64,000 bases of DNA from Pantoea septica (GTDB lineage Bacteria > Pseudomonadota > Gammaproteobacteria > Enterobacterales > Enterobacteriaceae). The stretch lies in assembly GCF_002095575.1 (NCBI RefSeq), contig NZ_MLJJ01000019.1:1-64000 (forward strand), read 5' to 3'. The translations under genes and the position numbers were made by a program. How positions within the stretch are numbered: the first letter of the stretch is position 1; every line of letters begins with the position of its first letter. Positions 27,737 to 39,345 of this stretch are shown in pieces. The notes beneath the pieces were generated by a model that was given only the letters and a program-made list of their open reading frames with translations, was not told the origin of the DNA and searched no databases.

Positions 27737-29224
27737 ATGAACAAAGAGATCTTAGCTGTTGTAGAAGCCGTTTCTAACGAAAAAGCCCTGCCGCGTGAGA
27801 AAATCTTCGAGGCGCTGGAGAGCGCGCTGGCAACTGCAACCAAGAAGAAGTACGAGCAAGAGATTGACGTTCGCGTCAGCATCGATCGCAAAAGCGGCGA
27901 CTTCGACACCTTCCGCCGTTGGGAAGTGGTAGAAGAAGTGACGCAGCCGACGCGCGAGATCACGCTGGAGGCAGCCCGCTTCGAGGATGAAGCGTTCAAT
28001 CTGGGCGATTACGTTGAAGATCAGATCGAATCGGTCACCTTTGACCGTATTACTACCCAGACTGCGAAGCAGGTTATCGTGCAGAAAGTGCGCGAGGCCG
28101 AGCGCGCGATGGTGGTCGATCAGTTCCGCCAGCATGAAGGCGAGATCATCACCGGTGTGGTGAAGAAAGTGAATCGCGACAACATCACCCTGGATCTTGG
28201 CAGCAACGCCGAAGCGGTGATTTTGCGCGAAGACATGCTGCCGCGTGAGAACTTCCGTCCGGGCGACCGTATTCGCGGCGTGCTTTACGCCGTACGTCCT
28301 GAAGCGCGCGGCGCGCAGCTGTTCGTGACCCGTTCTAAGCCGGAAATGCTGATCGAACTGTTTCGCATCGAGGTGCCGGAAATCGGCGAAGAAGTCATCG
28401 AAATTAAAGCGGCGGCTCGCGATCCGGGTTCACGCGCTAAAATTGCGGTGAAAACCAACGACAAACGCATCGATCCGGTCGGCGCCTGCGTCGGTATGCG
28501 CGGCGCGCGCGTGCAGGCTGTTTCCAGCGAGCTGGGCGGCGAGCGTATCGATATCGTGCTGTGGGACGATAACCCGGCGCAGTTTGTTATTAACGCCATG
28601 GCTCCGGCCGACGTGGCGTCAATCGTGGTTGATGAAGATAACCACACCATGGATATCGCTGTTGAAGCCGGCAATCTGGCTCAGGCGATCGGCCGTAACG
28701 GCCAAAACGTGCGTCTGGCTTCCCAGCTGAGCGGCTGGGAGCTGAACGTGATGACCGTCGATGATCTGCAGGCGAAACACCAGGCCGAAGCGCATGCTGC
28801 TATTGATATGTTTACTAAACATCTCGACATCGACGAAGAGTTCGCCACCGTACTGGTGGAAGAGGGCTTCTCTTCGCTGGAAGAGCTGGCATACGTGCCG
28901 ATCAACGAGCTGCTGGACGTTGATGGTCTGGACGAAGAGACCGTAGAAGCCCTGCGTGAACGAGCCAAAAATGCGTTAACCACCCTGGCGCTGGCGAAAG
29001 AAGAGAGCCGTGGTAATCAGGAGCCCGCTGAGGATCTTCTGAATCTCGACGGCCTGGATCGTACGCTAGCGTACCGCCTGGCGGCGAAAGGCGTTTGCAC
29101 GCTGGAAGATCTCGCCGAGCAAGGTGTCGACGACCTGACGGATATTGAAGGGCTGAATGATGAGCAAGCCGGCGCGCTGATTATGGCCGCGCGAAATATC
29201 TGCTGGTTCGGCGATGACGCGTAA
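27737..29224 (+). CDS. nusA: NusA, transcription elongation/termination factor
   Basis: NusA binds RNA polymerase and controls pausing, termination and antitermination. The 495 residues equal E. coli NusA: N-terminal polymerase-binding domain (1-130), S1 domain with [12 protein letters not shown] domains with [13 protein letters not shown] and [13 protein letters not shown], and two C-terminal acidic repeats, [16 protein letters not shown] and [18 protein letters not shown] at 27737 (MNKEILAVV) is the family start; the frame continues back to 27722. Confidence 0.97.
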   Translation: MNKEILAVVEAVSNEKALPREKIFEALESALATATKKKYEQEIDVRVSIDRKSGDFDTFRRWEVVEEVTQPTREITLEAARFEDEAFNLGDYVEDQIESVTFDRITTQTAKQVIVQKVREAERAMVVDQFRQHEGEIITGVVKKVNRDNITLDLGSNAEAVILREDMLPRENFRPGDRIRGVLYAVRPEARGAQLFVTRSKPEMLIELFRIEVPEIGEEVIEIKAAARDPGSRAKIAVKTNDKRIDPVGACVGMRGARVQAVSSELGGERIDIVLWDDNPAQFVINAMAPADVASIVVDEDNHTMDIAVEAGNLAQAIGRNGQNVRLASQLSGWELNVMTVDDLQAKHQAEAHAAIDMFTKHLDIDEEFATVLVEEGFSSLEELAYVPINELLDVDGLDEETVEALRERAKNALTTLALAKEESRGNQEPAEDLLNLDGLDRTLAYRLAAKGVCTLEDLAEQGVDDLTDIEGLNDEQAGALIMAARNICWFGDDA

Positions 29225-29241
29225 TAACAGGAAGGAACAGC

Positions 29242-31929
29242 ATGACAGATGTAACCGTAAAATCGCTGGCCGCAGAGATTCAGACCCCGGTCGATCGCCT
29301 GGTTCAGCAATTCGCTGACGCAGGGATCCGCAAGTCGGAGAACGACGCGGTCACGCAGCAAGAGAAAGAAACTTTATTGTCGCACCTTAATCGCGAGCAT
29401 GGTCAGACCGGCTCAAGCAAGTTAACATTGCAGCGTAAGACGCGCAGTACCTTGAATATCCCAGGCACCGGGGGTAAAAGTAAATCGGTGCAAATCGAAG
29501 TCCGCAAAAAGCGCACCTACGTAAAAGGTGATGCGGAAGCTGAACAGGCAGAAGCAGAAGCCCAGGCTCAGCGTGAAGCGGAAGAAAAGGCGCAACGCGA
29601 GGCTGAAGAAAAAGCCCGTCGCGAAGCTGAAGAAAAAGCGCAACGTGAAGCCGAAGAGAAAGCCAAGCGCGAAGCCGCTGAAAAGGCGAAGCGTGAAGCA
29701 GCGGAAAAAGAAAAAGTGACGAATCATCAAACCGACGATATGACCAAGGCTGCGCAGTCCGACAAAGCCCGTCGCGAAGCCGAAGCGGCTGAACTGAAGC
29801 GTAAAGCGGAAGAAGAAGCACGCCGTAAGCTCGAAGAAGACGCTCGCCGCGTCGCTGAAGAAGCGCGCCGCCTGGCTGAAGAAAAATCAGCTGAATGGGA
29901 AAAACCTGAAGAAGAGGATAAAGGCGACTATCACGTCACCACCTCGACTCATGCCCGTCAGGCGGAAGACGAAAACGACCGTCAGGTAGAAGCGGGCCGC
30001 GCGCGCGCGCGCACCACTGCCAAAGCGGCGCGTCCGGCGAAGAAAGGCAACAAGCATTCTGAAGCCAAAACCGATCGCGAAGAAGCGCGCGCGCAGATTC
30101 GCGGCGGCAAAGGCGGCAAACACCGCAAGCCAAGCGCACTGCAGCAGGGCTTCAACAAACCTGCCCAGGTTGTTAACCGCGACGTCATCATCGGCGAAAC
30201 CATCACCGTAGCCGAACTGGCTAACAAAATGGCGGTGAAAGGTTCGCAGGTCATCAAAGCGATGATGAAGATGGGCGCCATGGCGACCATCAACCAGGTT
30301 ATCGACCAGGAAACGGCTCAGCTGGTTGCGGAAGAGATGGGTCACAAAGTGATCCTGCGCCGCGAGAACGAGCTGGAAGAAGCGGTAATGAGCGATCGCG
30401 ATACCGATGCCGCGCAGGAATCCCGCGCGCCGGTCGTGACCATTATGGGCCACGTCGACCACGGTAAAACCTCGCTGCTGGACTACATCCGTTCGACCAA
30501 AGTCGCCTCTGGCGAAGCGGGCGGCATTACCCAGCACATCGGTGCTTACCATGTCGAAACCGACAACGGCATGATCACCTTCCTCGACACCCCGGGCCAC
30601 GCCGCGTTTACCGCGATGCGTGCGCGTGGTGCGCAGGCGACGGATATCGTTATCCTCGTGGTGGCGGCTGACGACGGCGTGATGCCGCAGACCATCGAAG
30701 CGATCCAGCACGCGAAAGCGGCGGGCGTGCCGGTTGTGGTTGCCGTTAACAAAATCGATAAGCCGGAAGCCGATCCGGATCGCGTCAAGAACGAACTGAC
30801 TCAGTACGGCATCATCCCGGAAGAGTGGGGCGGCGAAAACATGTTCGTCAACGTCTCTGCGAAAGCCGGTACCGGCATTGACGATCTGCTGAATGCGATT
30901 CTGCTGCAGGCGGAAGTGCTGGAGCTGACCGCTATTCGCGAAGGCATGGCGAGCGGCGTGGTGATCGAATCCTTCCTGGATAAAGGTCGTGGTCCGGTCG
31001 CTACCGTGCTGGTGCGCGAAGGTACCCTGAACAAAGGTGACATCGTGCTGTGCGGCTTCGAATATGGCCGCGTGCGTGCGATGCGCGACGAACTGGGCCG
31101 CGAAGTCATGGAAGCGGGTCCGTCCATTCCGGTGGAAATCCTCGGTCTCTCCGGCGTGCCGGCAGCGGGCGACGAAGCGACCGTCGTGCGTGACGAGAAG
31201 AAAGCGCGTGAAGTGGCTCTCTATCGTCAGGGCAAGTTCCGCGAAGTCAAACTGGCGCGCCAGCAGAAGGCGAAGCTGGAGAACATGTTCGCCAACATGA
31301 CAGAAGGCGAAGTCTCCGAGCTGAACATCGTGCTGAAGTCCGACGTCCAGGGTTCTGTGGAAGCGATCTCCGACTCGCTGCTGAAACTCTCCACCGACGA
31401 AGTGAAGGTGAAGATTATCGGTTCGGGCGTAGGTGGTATCACCGAAACCGACGCCACCCTGGCTGCGGCGTCCAACGCCATCATCCTCGGCTTCAACGTG
31501 CGTGCCGATGCCTCTGCGCGTCGCGTCATCGATGCTGAAAACGTCGACCTGCGTTACTACTCCGTTATCTATAATCTGATCGACGAAGTGAAAGCGGCGA
31601 TGAGCGGCATGCTGGCTCCGGAGTTCAAACAGCAGATTATCGGTCTGGCTGAAGTTCGCGATGTGTTCAAGTCACCGAAATTCGGCGCGATCGCCGGCTG
31701 TATGGTTACCGAAGGCAACATCAAGCGTCACAATCCGATCCGCGTTCTGCGTGACAACGTGGTTATCTACGAAGGCGAGCTGGAATCTCTGCGTCGCTTT
31801 AAAGATGACGTCAACGAAGTGCGTAACGGCATGGAGTGTGGTATCGGCGTGAAGAACTACAACGACGTTCGCGTTGGCGATATGATCGAAGTGTTCGAAG
31901 TGATCGAAGTTAAGCGCACCATCGAATAA
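29242..31929 (+). CDS. infB: InfB, translation initiation factor IF2
   Basis: IF2 brings fMet-tRNA to the ribosome. 895 residues (E. coli 890). The N-terminal domain is followed by a highly charged stretch (about 95-230) of short repeats such as EEKAQREA, predicted as a long helix. The G domain has [16 protein letters not shown] and NKIDKPEAD; the C-terminal domains end EVKRTIE. In-frame GTG at codon 159 (29716) and ATG at codon 167 (29740) sit where E. coli starts the shorter IF2-2 and IF2-3 forms. GGAAGGAA precedes the ATG. Confidence 0.97.
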   Translation: MTDVTVKSLAAEIQTPVDRLVQQFADAGIRKSENDAVTQQEKETLLSHLNREHGQTGSSKLTLQRKTRSTLNIPGTGGKSKSVQIEVRKKRTYVKGDAEAEQAEAEAQAQREAEEKAQREAEEKARREAEEKAQREAEEKAKREAAEKAKREAAEKEKVTNHQTDDMTKAAQSDKARREAEAAELKRKAEEEARRKLEEDARRVAEEARRLAEEKSAEWEKPEEEDKGDYHVTTSTHARQAEDENDRQVEAGRARARTTAKAARPAKKGNKHSEAKTDREEARAQIRGGKGGKHRKPSALQQGFNKPAQVVNRDVIIGETITVAELANKMAVKGSQVIKAMMKMGAMATINQVIDQETAQLVAEEMGHKVILRRENELEEAVMSDRDTDAAQESRAPVVTIMGHVDHGKTSLLDYIRSTKVASGEAGGITQHIGAYHVETDNGMITFLDTPGHAAFTAMRARGAQATDIVILVVAADDGVMPQTIEAIQHAKAAGVPVVVAVNKIDKPEADPDRVKNELTQYGIIPEEWGGENMFVNVSAKAGTGIDDLLNAILLQAEVLELTAIREGMASGVVIESFLDKGRGPVATVLVREGTLNKGDIVLCGFEYGRVRAMRDELGREVMEAGPSIPVEILGLSGVPAAGDEATVVRDEKKAREVALYRQGKFREVKLARQQKAKLENMFANMTEGEVSELNIVLKSDVQGSVEAISDSLLKLSTDEVKVKIIGSGVGGITETDATLAAASNAIILGFNVRADASARRVIDAENVDLRYYSVIYNLIDEVKAAMSGMLAPEFKQQIIGLAEVRDVFKSPKFGAIAGCMVTEGNIKRHNPIRVLRDNVVIYEGELESLRRFKDDVNEVRNGMECGIGVKNYNDVRVGDMIEVFEVIEVKRTIE

Positions 31930-31953
31930 GCATTACGCGATGTGTTGCAATTT

Positions 31954-31972
31954 GGGAGGCCGCTGGCCTCCC
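31954..31972 (+). terminator. Hairpin between infB and rbfA
   Basis: GGGAGGCC, GCT loop, GGCCTCCC, then GAATTATTTT. A perfect 8-bp stem with only an imperfect T-tract; it may be a weak attenuator or a processing site inside the operon. Confidence 0.5.
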
Positions 31973-31994
31973 GAATTATTTTGGAGAGATGATT

Positions 31995-32402
31995 ATGGCG
32001 AAAGAATTTGGCCGCCCGCAGCGTGTGTCGCAGGAGCTGCAAAAAGAGATCGCAATCATTCTGCAGCGCGAGATTAAAGATCCGCGTCTCGGCATGATGG
32101 TCACGGTTTCCGGCGTGGAAGTATCGCGCGATCTCGCGTATGCCAAAGTGTTTGTCACCTTCCTTAACGACAAAGACGAGGAAGCGGTAAAAAATGGCCT
32201 GAAGGCGCTGAAAGAGGCTTCTGGCTATATTCGTATTCTGCTCGGCAAAGCGATGCGTCTGCGTATCGTGCCGGAACTGACCTTCTTCTACGACAATTCG
32301 CTGATTGAAGGTATGCGCATGTCGAACCTGGTGTCGAACGTCATCAAAAACGACGTCGAGCGTCGCGGTGAAAACCCGGCGGAAGATGACAAGGAGGACT
32401 AA
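31995..32402 (+). CDS. rbfA: RbfA, 30S ribosome-binding factor
   Basis: RbfA helps mature the 16S rRNA 5' end and is needed in the cold. The 135 residues have the KH-like core: [34 protein letters not shown] and [12 protein letters not shown], with an acidic tail. ATG at 31995 (MAKEFG) follows GGAGAGAT; two extra codons exist upstream. The stop overlaps the truB ATG by one base. Confidence 0.96.
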   Translation: MAKEFGRPQRVSQELQKEIAIILQREIKDPRLGMMVTVSGVEVSRDLAYAKVFVTFLNDKDEEAVKNGLKALKEASGYIRILLGKAMRLRIVPELTFFYDNSLIEGMRMSNLVSNVIKNDVERRGENPAEDDKED

Positions 32403-33346
32403 TGAGTCGTCCTCGTCGTCGCGGTCGCGACGTCCACGGCGTGTTCCTGCTCGATAAGCAGCAGGGCGCCTCGTCCAACGATGTGCTGCAAAAAGTTAAA
32501 CGTCTGTTTAACGCCAACAAAGCGGGTCATACCGGCGCGCTCGATCCGCTGGCAACCGGCATGCTGCCGATTTGTCTCGGCGAAGCGACCAAGTTCTCCC
32601 AGTATCTGCTCGACTCGGATAAGCGTTATCGCGTTATTGCGCGTCTTGGCGAGCGTACCGATACTTCCGACGCCGACGGCAATATCGTTGAAACGCGTCC
32701 GGTCTCCTTTAGCCAGGATCAGCTCGACGCGGCGCTGGAGAGCTTTCGCGGCGAGACGATGCAGGTGCCGACCATGTTTTCGGCGTTGAAGTATCAGGGC
32801 CGAAAGCTATATGAGTACGCGCGCGAAGGCGTAACCGTGCCGCGCGAAGCGCGTCCGATTACCGTCTTCGAGCTGCAGTTTATTCGCTGGGAAGGGAATG
32901 AGCTGGAGCTGGAAATTCACGTGTCTAAAGGCACCTATATCCGCACCATTATCGACGATCTGGGCGAGAAGCTCGGCTGCGGCGCGCATGTGATTATGCT
33001 GCGCCGTTTGCAGGTGGCACGCTATCCGATCGAAAAGATGATGACGCTGGAGCAGCTGCAGGCCGTCGCGACGACAATAAGCACGGCGGAAACGCCCGAC
33101 TACGCGCCGCTCGACGCGCTTTTGCTGCCGATGGATAGCCCGGCGGACGCGTTTCCCATCGTTAACCTGCCCTCCGCCGTCGCCGCCTTTTTCAAACAGG
33201 GCATGCCGGTTCAGGCAGCGGATGCCCCGCAGCAGGGGCTGGTGCGCGTAACCGAAGGCGATGCGCATAAATTTATCGGCATGGCGGAAGTCGCCGCTGA
33301 CGGGCGCGTGGCGCCGCGTCGTCTGGTGGTGGAGTATCCCGCGTAA
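32402..33346 (+). CDS. truB: TruB, tRNA pseudouridine-55 synthase
   Basis: TruB makes pseudouridine 55 in the tRNA T-loop. The 314 residues include [17 protein letters not shown], the catalytic Asp 48 in [15 protein letters not shown], the [17 protein letters not shown] segment and a C-terminal PUA-like domain. AAGGAGG lies in the end of rbfA and the ATG shares one base with the rbfA stop, so translation is coupled. It is the last gene of the nusA-infB operon before the rpsO promoter. Confidence 0.96.
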   Translation: MSRPRRRGRDVHGVFLLDKQQGASSNDVLQKVKRLFNANKAGHTGALDPLATGMLPICLGEATKFSQYLLDSDKRYRVIARLGERTDTSDADGNIVETRPVSFSQDQLDAALESFRGETMQVPTMFSALKYQGRKLYEYAREGVTVPREARPITVFELQFIRWEGNELELEIHVSKGTYIRTIIDDLGEKLGCGAHVIMLRRLQVARYPIEKMMTLEQLQAVATTISTAETPDYAPLDALLLPMDSPADAFPIVNLPSAVAAFFKQGMPVQAADAPQQGLVRVTEGDAHKFIGMAEVAADGRVAPRRLVVEYPA

Positions 33347-33351
33347 CCCTG

Positions 33352-33393
33352 GGCAACGCTGCATTTGCGTTGCTCCCGGGCGAAGAGTAGAAT
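33352..33393 (+). promoter_or_regulatory. rpsO promoter overlapped by a hairpin
   Basis: TTGCGT (33365-33370), a 17-base spacer and TAGAAT (33388-33393) form a near-consensus sigma-70 promoter about 70 bases before rpsO. The -35 lies in the right arm of a stem formed by GCAACGC and GCGTTGC (about 33353-33372), which may also end truB transcripts. Confidence 0.7.
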
Positions 33394-33464
33394 AGCGCGG
33401 CTTTAAAGCGGGTAGCTGAATTAGAGATCGGCGCCCATACATTCATTTATTACTGGAGTTTATT

Positions 33465-33734
33465 ATGTCTCTAAGCGTAGAAGCTAAAGCAGAGATCGTT
33501 GCTAAATACGGTCGTGGTGCTAACGACAGCGGCTCAACCGAAGTTCAGGTTGCACTGCTGACTGCACAGATTAGCCACCTGCAGGGTCACTTCTCTGAGC
33601 ACAAGAAAGACCACCACAGCCGTCGCGGTCTGCTGCGCATGGTATCTCAGCGTCGTAAGCTGCTGGACTACCTGAAGCGTAAAGACGTTGCACGCTACAC
33701 CAGCCTGATCGAAAGCCTGGGCCTGCGTCGCTAA
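33465..33734 (+). CDS. rpsO: RpsO, 30S ribosomal protein S15
   Basis: S15 is a primary binder of the 16S rRNA central domain. The 89 residues equal the family: [31 protein letters not shown], the rRNA-binding loop [15 protein letters not shown] and [14 protein letters not shown]. In E. coli S15 represses its own mRNA through a pseudoknot at the start site; I did not resolve that fold here. A strong terminator follows at 33817. Confidence 0.98.
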   Translation: MSLSVEAKAEIVAKYGRGANDSGSTEVQVALLTAQISHLQGHFSEHKKDHHSRRGLLRMVSQRRKLLDYLKRKDVARYTSLIESLGLRR

Positions 33735-33816
33735 GTCTGAAGAATCTGATCAAGGATGTAGCGCAGAGAGTTTGCGAAAAAACGCGTCTTGCGATCAGAT
33801 TTGTGCGAGTTTCACG

Positions 33817-33844
33817 AAAAGGGGGCCTTTACGGCCCCTTTTTT
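33817..33844 (+). terminator. Terminator after rpsO
   Basis: GGGGCC (33822-33827), loop TTTAC, GGCCCC (33833-33838), then six T. It separates rpsO from pnp; in E. coli readthrough of this site feeds pnp. Confidence 0.9.
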
Positions 33845-33894
33845 CGAGCAATGCGCAGCAATCCGGACCAAACTCATGTATTGTTGCAGTGAGT

Positions 33895-33989
33895 GATCTT
33901 CGTTTGCAGAGGTTCGCGCGGCTAATGAGAGGCTTTACCGCAGATTCGGTTAAGGGTTGTCATTAGTCGCGAGGATGCAACTGAAGATC
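33895..33989 (+). promoter_or_regulatory. pnp leader stem-loops (RNase III / PNPase autoregulation)
   Basis: An outer stem pairs GATCTTC (33895-33901) with GAAGATC (33983-33989) and TTGCA with TGCAA. An inner stem pairs CGCGGCTAATGA (33917-33928) with TCATTAGTCGCG (33960-33971). This is the arrangement of the E. coli pnp leader, which RNase III cuts and PNPase then degrades to repress its own synthesis. E. coli also encodes the small RNA SraG in this interval; I cannot show that here. Confidence 0.85.
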
Positions 33990-34041
33990 GGTAATCCATG
34001 GCACGCCAGAAAGGTGCTGCCCCGAAGTTAAGGAATTCATT

Positions 34042-36177
34042 TTGCTGAACCCGATCGTACGTCAATTCCAATATGGTCAGCATACCGTCACGCTGGAAAC
34101 CGGCATGATGGCGCGCCAGGCCACCGCAGCCGTTATGGCCAGCATGGACGACACCGCTGTATTCGTGACCGTTGTTGGCCAGAAAAAAGCCAAGCCCGGT
34201 CAGGACTTTTTCCCGCTGACCGTGAACTACCAGGAGCGTACCTACGCCGCTGGCCGTATCCCGGGCAGCTTCTTCCGTCGCGAAGGTCGTCCAAGCGAAG
34301 GCGAAACCCTGATTGCGCGTCTGATTGACCGCCCGATTCGTCCGCTGTTCCCGGAAGGCTTCGTTAACGAAGTTCAGGTTATCGCCACCGTGGTTTCCGT
34401 TAACCCGCAGGTTAACCCGGATATCGTCGCGATGATCGGCGCCTCCGCTGCACTGGCGCTGTCAGGCCTGCCGTTCAACGGTCCGATCGGCGCCGCGCGC
34501 GTCGGCTACATCAACGACCAGTATGTGCTGAACCCGACTGCTGACGAGATCAAACAGTCTCGTCTGGATCTGGTGGTTGCCGGTACGCAGAACGCGGTAC
34601 TGATGGTGGAGTCCGAAGCGGACATCCTGACCGAAGATCAGATGCTGGGCGCAGTGGTGTTCGGCCACGAGCAGCAGCAGGTCGTCATCGAAAACATCAA
34701 TTCTCTGGTCGCAGAAGCGGGCAAACCGCGCTGGGACTGGCAGCCTGAGCCGGCTAACGACGCGCTGATCGCACGCGTTGCCGCCCTGGCTGAAGCGCGC
34801 ATCAGCGACGCTTACCGCATCACCGACAAGCAAGAGCGTTACACCCAGGTTGGCGTCATCAAAGACGAAACCATCGCCGCGCTGCTGGCTGAAGACGAAA
34901 CGCTGGACGACGCTGAAATCGGCGACATCGTTCACAGCCTGGAAAAGAACGTGGTGCGTACCCGTATCCTGAACGGCGAACCGCGTATCGACGGCCGTGA
35001 AAAAGATATGATCCGTGGCCTGGACGTTCGCACCGGCGTACTGCCGCGCACGCACGGCTCGGCGCTGTTCACCCGTGGCGAAACGCAGGCGCTGGTTGCC
35101 GCGACGCTGGGTACCGCGCGTGACGCGCAGAACCTGGACGAGCTGATGGGCGAACGTACCGACAGCTTCCTGTTCCACTACAACTTCCCTCCGTACTCGG
35201 TAGGCGAAACCGGTATGGTCGGCTCGCCGAAGCGTCGTGAGATTGGTCACGGTCGCCTGGCGAAGCGCGGCGTGCTGGCCGTGATGCCGAAGCAGGAAGA
35301 GTTCCCGTACACCGTGCGCGTTGTCTCTGAAATCACCGAATCCAACGGCTCGTCCTCTATGGCTTCCGTGTGCGGCGCTTCACTGGCGCTGATGGATGCC
35401 GGCGTGCCGATCAAAGCGGCCGTTGCAGGCATCGCGATGGGTCTGGTGAAAGAAGATGAGAAGTTCGTGGTACTGTCTGACATCCTCGGCGACGAAGATC
35501 ACCTCGGCGACATGGACTTCAAAGTAGCCGGTAGCCGCGAAGGCATCACCGCGCTGCAGATGGACATCAAAATCGAAGGCATCACCCGCGAAATCATGCA
35601 GGTTGCGCTGAATCAGGCCAAAGGTGCGCGTCTGCACATCCTGGGCGTGATGGAGCAGGCAATCAGCACGCCGCGTAAAGAGATCTCTGAGTTCGCGCCG
35701 CGCATTTACACCATCAAGATCAATTCAGACAAGATCAAAGATGTGATTGGTAAAGGCGGTTCCGTAATCCGCGCGCTGACCGAAGAGACCGGCACCACCA
35801 TCGAAATCGAAGACGACGGCACCGTGAAAATCGCGGCGACCGACGGTCTGAAGGCGAAAGAGGCGATTCGTCGCATCGAAGAGATTACCGCCGAGATCGA
35901 AGTGGGCCGCGTTTACAGCGGTAAAGTGACCCGTATCGTCGACTTCGGTGCCTTCGTCGCCATTGGCGGCGGCAAGGAAGGGCTGGTACACATTTCTCAG
36001 ATCGCGGATAAGCGCGTAGAGAAAGTGACCGACTACCTGCAGATGGGCCAGGAAGTGCCGGTTAAGGTACTGGAAGTGGACCGTCAGGGTCGCGTCCGTC
36101 TGAGCATCAAAGAAGCGACAGAGTCTAAGCCTCAGGGCGAAGAAGCTGCCGTGACCAGCGCGCCAGACGCAGAGTAA
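34042..36177 (+). CDS. pnp: Pnp, polynucleotide phosphorylase
   Basis: PNPase degrades RNA 3' to 5' by phosphorolysis and is part of the degradosome. The 711 residues equal the E. coli length: two RNase PH domains (about 1-230 and 300-550, with [26 protein letters not shown] and [12 protein letters not shown] segments), a KH domain with [15 protein letters not shown], and an S1 domain with [15 protein letters not shown]. The start is TTG, as in E. coli, with AAGGA seven bases upstream. It is controlled by the leader at 33895-33989. Confidence 0.97.
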   Translation: MLNPIVRQFQYGQHTVTLETGMMARQATAAVMASMDDTAVFVTVVGQKKAKPGQDFFPLTVNYQERTYAAGRIPGSFFRREGRPSEGETLIARLIDRPIRPLFPEGFVNEVQVIATVVSVNPQVNPDIVAMIGASAALALSGLPFNGPIGAARVGYINDQYVLNPTADEIKQSRLDLVVAGTQNAVLMVESEADILTEDQMLGAVVFGHEQQQVVIENINSLVAEAGKPRWDWQPEPANDALIARVAALAEARISDAYRITDKQERYTQVGVIKDETIAALLAEDETLDDAEIGDIVHSLEKNVVRTRILNGEPRIDGREKDMIRGLDVRTGVLPRTHGSALFTRGETQALVAATLGTARDAQNLDELMGERTDSFLFHYNFPPYSVGETGMVGSPKRREIGHGRLAKRGVLAVMPKQEEFPYTVRVVSEITESNGSSSMASVCGASLALMDAGVPIKAAVAGIAMGLVKEDEKFVVLSDILGDEDHLGDMDFKVAGSREGITALQMDIKIEGITREIMQVALNQAKGARLHILGVMEQAISTPRKEISEFAPRIYTIKINSDKIKDVIGKGGSVIRALTEETGTTIEIEDDGTVKIAATDGLKAKEAIRRIEEITAEIEVGRVYSGKVTRIVDFGAFVAIGGGKEGLVHISQIADKRVEKVTDYLQMGQEVPVKVLEVDRQGRVRLSIKEATESKPQGEEAAVTSAPDAE

Positions 36178-36187
36178 TTCCCTGTTT

Positions 36188-36226
36188 GCCTCTCCTTATC
36201 CCATCGCGGATGGGAGAGGCGTTTGT
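36188..36226 (+). terminator. Hairpin after pnp (terminator candidate)
   Basis: GCCTCT and AGAGGC arms with an inner CCCATC/GATGGG stem follow the pnp stop, then GTTTGTG. The T-run is poor, so strength is uncertain. Confidence 0.45.
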
Positions 36227-36308
36227 GTCATCGCGAGGGCGGGAATCCTTGTGCACAGCAGGCGGATAACAGGAGCGTTGTCCTAATGTTTGTATTCGGG
36301 AGTGGGAA

Positions 36309-37193
36309 ATGAAGCCTTTTTTGCGCTGGTGTTTTGTTGCGACAGCTATCACGCTGGCAGGATGCAGCAACTCCAATTGGCGTAAGAACGAAGTTCTTGC
36401 AGTACCTCTACAGCCCACACTGCAGCAGGAAGTGATTCTGGCGCGCATGGAACAAATTCTTGCCAGTCGCGCCCTTACCGATGATGAACGCGCACAGCTA
36501 TTATATGAGCGCGGAGTGTTGTATGATAGTCTCGGTCTGAGAGCACTAGCGCGGAACGATTTCTCGCAAGCGCTGTCTATAAGACCAGATATGCCGGAAG
36601 TGTTTAACTATCTCGGCATATATTTAACGCAGGCAGGCAATTTTGATGCTGCCTATGAAGCGTTTGATTCTGTACTTGAGCTTGATCCAACTTACAATTA
36701 TGCGCATTTAAATCGTGGTATCGCCCTCTATTACGGCGGTCGATACAAGTTAGCGCAAGATGATCTGCTGGCGTTTTATCAAGACGATCCCAACGATCCT
36801 TTCCGCAGCCTGTGGCTCTATCTCGATAAACGCGAGATGGACGCTGATAAGGCGAAAGTTGCGCTGCAGCAGCGTTACGACAAAGCGGCCCGTGATCAAT
36901 GGGGATGGAACATTGTCGAATTCTACCTTGGCGACATCAGTGAAAGCACGCTGATGGAACGTCTCAAGGCAGACGCAACGGATAACACCTCGCTCGCTGA
37001 ACATCTCAGTGAAACCAACTTCTATTTAGGTAAGCATTACCTAAGTCTGGGGGAGAAGGACAACGCGAAAGCGCTGTTCAAACTGGCGGTGGCCAACAAC
37101 GTCAACAACTTTGTTGAACACCGATACGCATTGTTGGAACTGGCGCAACTCGGCCAGACACAAGACGATTTATCAGAATCTGACCAGCAATAG
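36309..37193 (+). CDS. nlpI: NlpI, TPR lipoprotein
   Basis: NlpI is an outer-membrane lipoprotein that adapts the Prc protease to peptidoglycan hydrolases such as MepS. The 294 residues equal E. coli NlpI. A short signal peptide ends in the lipobox LAGC (Cys 19). TPR units are visible as [43 protein letters not shown] and [17 protein letters not shown], with another near 235-270. It lies between pnp and deaD, as in E. coli. Confidence 0.96.
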   Translation: MKPFLRWCFVATAITLAGCSNSNWRKNEVLAVPLQPTLQQEVILARMEQILASRALTDDERAQLLYERGVLYDSLGLRALARNDFSQALSIRPDMPEVFNYLGIYLTQAGNFDAAYEAFDSVLELDPTYNYAHLNRGIALYYGGRYKLAQDDLLAFYQDDPNDPFRSLWLYLDKREMDADKAKVALQQRYDKAARDQWGWNIVEFYLGDISESTLMERLKADATDNTSLAEHLSETNFYLGKHYLSLGEKDNAKALFKLAVANNVNNFVEHRYALLELAQLGQTQDDLSESDQQ

Positions 37194-37371
37194 CTGACGA
37201 ACTTTTATTGCCCGAAGTACCCGTTATGTCATCATCTTCCGGGATGAGGGCTTTTCTGTTCGTCAAAACTTCTAATTTGAGCCGGTTCACACTTTTTGAT
37301 GAAAATGACTGAAAATTTTCACGACGAGTTATGTAGACTGGCCGCCGCAATCTAAGAGGCACGTGTACTAC

Positions 37372-39276
37372 ATGACTGATATCCAAACCACTTTTGCTGA
37401 CCTGGGCCTGAACGCCGACATCCTCGAATCACTGAACGGCATGGGCTATGTTAAGCCTTCTCCGATCCAGGCTGAGTGTATTCCTCACCTGCTGGCGGGC
37501 CGTGACGTACTGGGCATGGCGCAGACCGGCAGTGGTAAAACCGCAGCGTTCTCGCTGCCGCTGTTAAACAACATTGATCCTTCTCTTCGCGCACCGCAGA
37601 TCCTGGTGCTGGCGCCGACCCGCGAACTGGCGGTTCAGGTTGCCGAAGCGATGACCGAATTCTCTAAACATATGCGTGGCGTCAACGTCGTGGCCCTTTA
37701 CGGCGGCCAGCGTTATGACGTGCAGCTGCGCGCGCTGCGTCAGGGCCCGCAAATCGTGGTGGGCACCCCGGGTCGTCTGCTCGACCACCTGAAACGCGGC
37801 ACGCTGGATCTCTCTAACCTGCGCGGCCTGGTGCTGGACGAAGCTGATGAAATGCTGCGTATGGGCTTCATCGAAGACGTTGAAACCATCATGGCGCAGA
37901 TTCCGGAAGGTCATCAGACCGCGCTGTTCTCAGCGACCATGCCGGAAGCGATCCGTCGCATCACCAAGCGTTTCATGAAAGATCCGCAGGAAGTCCGCAT
38001 CCAGTCCAGCGTCACCACGCGCCCGGACATCAGCCAGTCTTACTGGACGGCGTACGGTCGTAAAACCGACGCGCTGGTGCGTTTCCTTGAAGCGGAAGAC
38101 TTCGATGCCGCTATCATCTTCGTGCGTACTAAAAACGCTACGCTGGAAGTGGCTGAAGCGCTGGAGCGCAGCGGCTACAACAGCGCCGCGCTGAACGGCG
38201 ACATGAACCAGGCGCTGCGCGAGCAGACCCTGGAGCGTCTGAAAGATGGCCGTCTCGATATCCTGATCGCCACCGACGTTGCGGCGCGCGGTCTGGACGT
38301 GGAGCGCATCAGCCTGGTCGTTAACTACGACATTCCGCTGGACGCTGAGTCTTACGTCCACCGTATCGGTCGTACCGGCCGCGCCGGTCGTGCTGGCCGC
38401 GCGCTGCTGTTCGTCGAGAACCGCGAGCGTCGCCTGCTGCGCAACATCGAGCGCACCATGAAGCTGACCATTCCGGAAGTCGAACTGCCGAACGCTGAGC
38501 TGCTGAGCACCCGCCGTCTGGAGAAATTCGCCGGACGCGTACAGCAGCAGCTGGAAAGCAGCGATCTGGACCAGTATCGCGCGCTGCTGGAGAAACTCTC
38601 TCCGCAGGACGATCTGGATATGGAAACGCTGGCCGCAGCGCTGCTGAAAATGGCGCAGGGCGAACGTCCGCTGATCGTCCAGCCGGACGCGCCGCGTCCG
38701 CAGCGTCGCGAGTTCCGCGATCGTGACGACCGTCGTGATGACCGTCGCAGTCCGCGTGACAGCCGCGAAGGCGGCGATCGTCCGCGTCGCGAACGTCGCG
38801 ACGTCGGCGAAATGGAACTGTACCGCATTGAAGTGGGCCGTGATGACGGCGTTGAAGTGCGTCACATCGTCGGCGCTATCGCCAACGAAGGCGACATCAG
38901 CAGCCGCTACATCGGCAACATCAAGCTGTTCGGCACCCACTCGACGATCGAGCTGCCGAAAGGCATGCCGGGCGATATCCTGCAGCACTTTACCCGCACG
39001 CGTATTCTCAACAAACCGATGAATATGCAGCTGCTGGGCGATGCGCAGCCGCAGAGCGAAGCGCGCGGCGAACGTCGCGGCGGCGGCCGTGATTTCGGCG
39101 GCGAGCGTCGTGGCGGCGGCAACCGTGAAGGTGGTCGCGAAGGCGGACGTCGTTTCTCTTCCGAGCGTCGCGAAGGCGGTCGTGAAGGCGGACGCAGCAG
39201 CTTCAGCCGTGAAGGCAGCCGTGGTCCGCGTCGCGAAGAGGGCGCTGCTGCAGCGCCGCGTCGTCGCGAGTTCTGA
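37372..39276 (+). CDS. deaD: DeaD (CsdA), DEAD-box RNA helicase
   Basis: Cold-shock RNA helicase acting in 50S assembly and mRNA decay. 634 residues. Helicase motifs in order: PSPIQAECI (Q motif), [41 protein letters not shown] and [15 protein letters not shown] RbpA-like RNA-binding domain ([19 protein letters not shown]) is followed by an Arg/Gly-rich tail of ERRGGGR and EGGREGGR repeats. ATG at 37372 (MTDIQTTF) is preferred; GTG at 37363 adds three residues and is nearer to the AGAGG site. Confidence 0.96.
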   Translation: MTDIQTTFADLGLNADILESLNGMGYVKPSPIQAECIPHLLAGRDVLGMAQTGSGKTAAFSLPLLNNIDPSLRAPQILVLAPTRELAVQVAEAMTEFSKHMRGVNVVALYGGQRYDVQLRALRQGPQIVVGTPGRLLDHLKRGTLDLSNLRGLVLDEADEMLRMGFIEDVETIMAQIPEGHQTALFSATMPEAIRRITKRFMKDPQEVRIQSSVTTRPDISQSYWTAYGRKTDALVRFLEAEDFDAAIIFVRTKNATLEVAEALERSGYNSAALNGDMNQALREQTLERLKDGRLDILIATDVAARGLDVERISLVVNYDIPLDAESYVHRIGRTGRAGRAGRALLFVENRERRLLRNIERTMKLTIPEVELPNAELLSTRRLEKFAGRVQQQLESSDLDQYRALLEKLSPQDDLDMETLAAALLKMAQGERPLIVQPDAPRPQRREFRDRDDRRDDRRSPRDSREGGDRPRRERRDVGEMELYRIEVGRDDGVEVRHIVGAIANEGDISSRYIGNIKLFGTHSTIELPKGMPGDILQHFTRTRILNKPMNMQLLGDAQPQSEARGERRGGGRDFGGERRGGGNREGGREGGRRFSSERREGGREGGRSSFSREGSRGPRREEGAAAAPRRREF

Positions 39277-39297
39277 TAATCAGCCAGGCTGATTGAT

Positions 39298-39329
39298 AAA
39301 AAGGGAAGCCCTCGGGCTTCCCTTTTTTT
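39298..39329 (+). terminator. Terminator after deaD
   Basis: AAAGGGAAGCC, CTCG loop, GGCTTCCC and seven T. A strong intrinsic terminator 21 bases after the deaD stop, also usable against the convergent SDR gene. Confidence 0.92.
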
Positions 39330-39345
39330 ATCTTCAATTCTGGCG

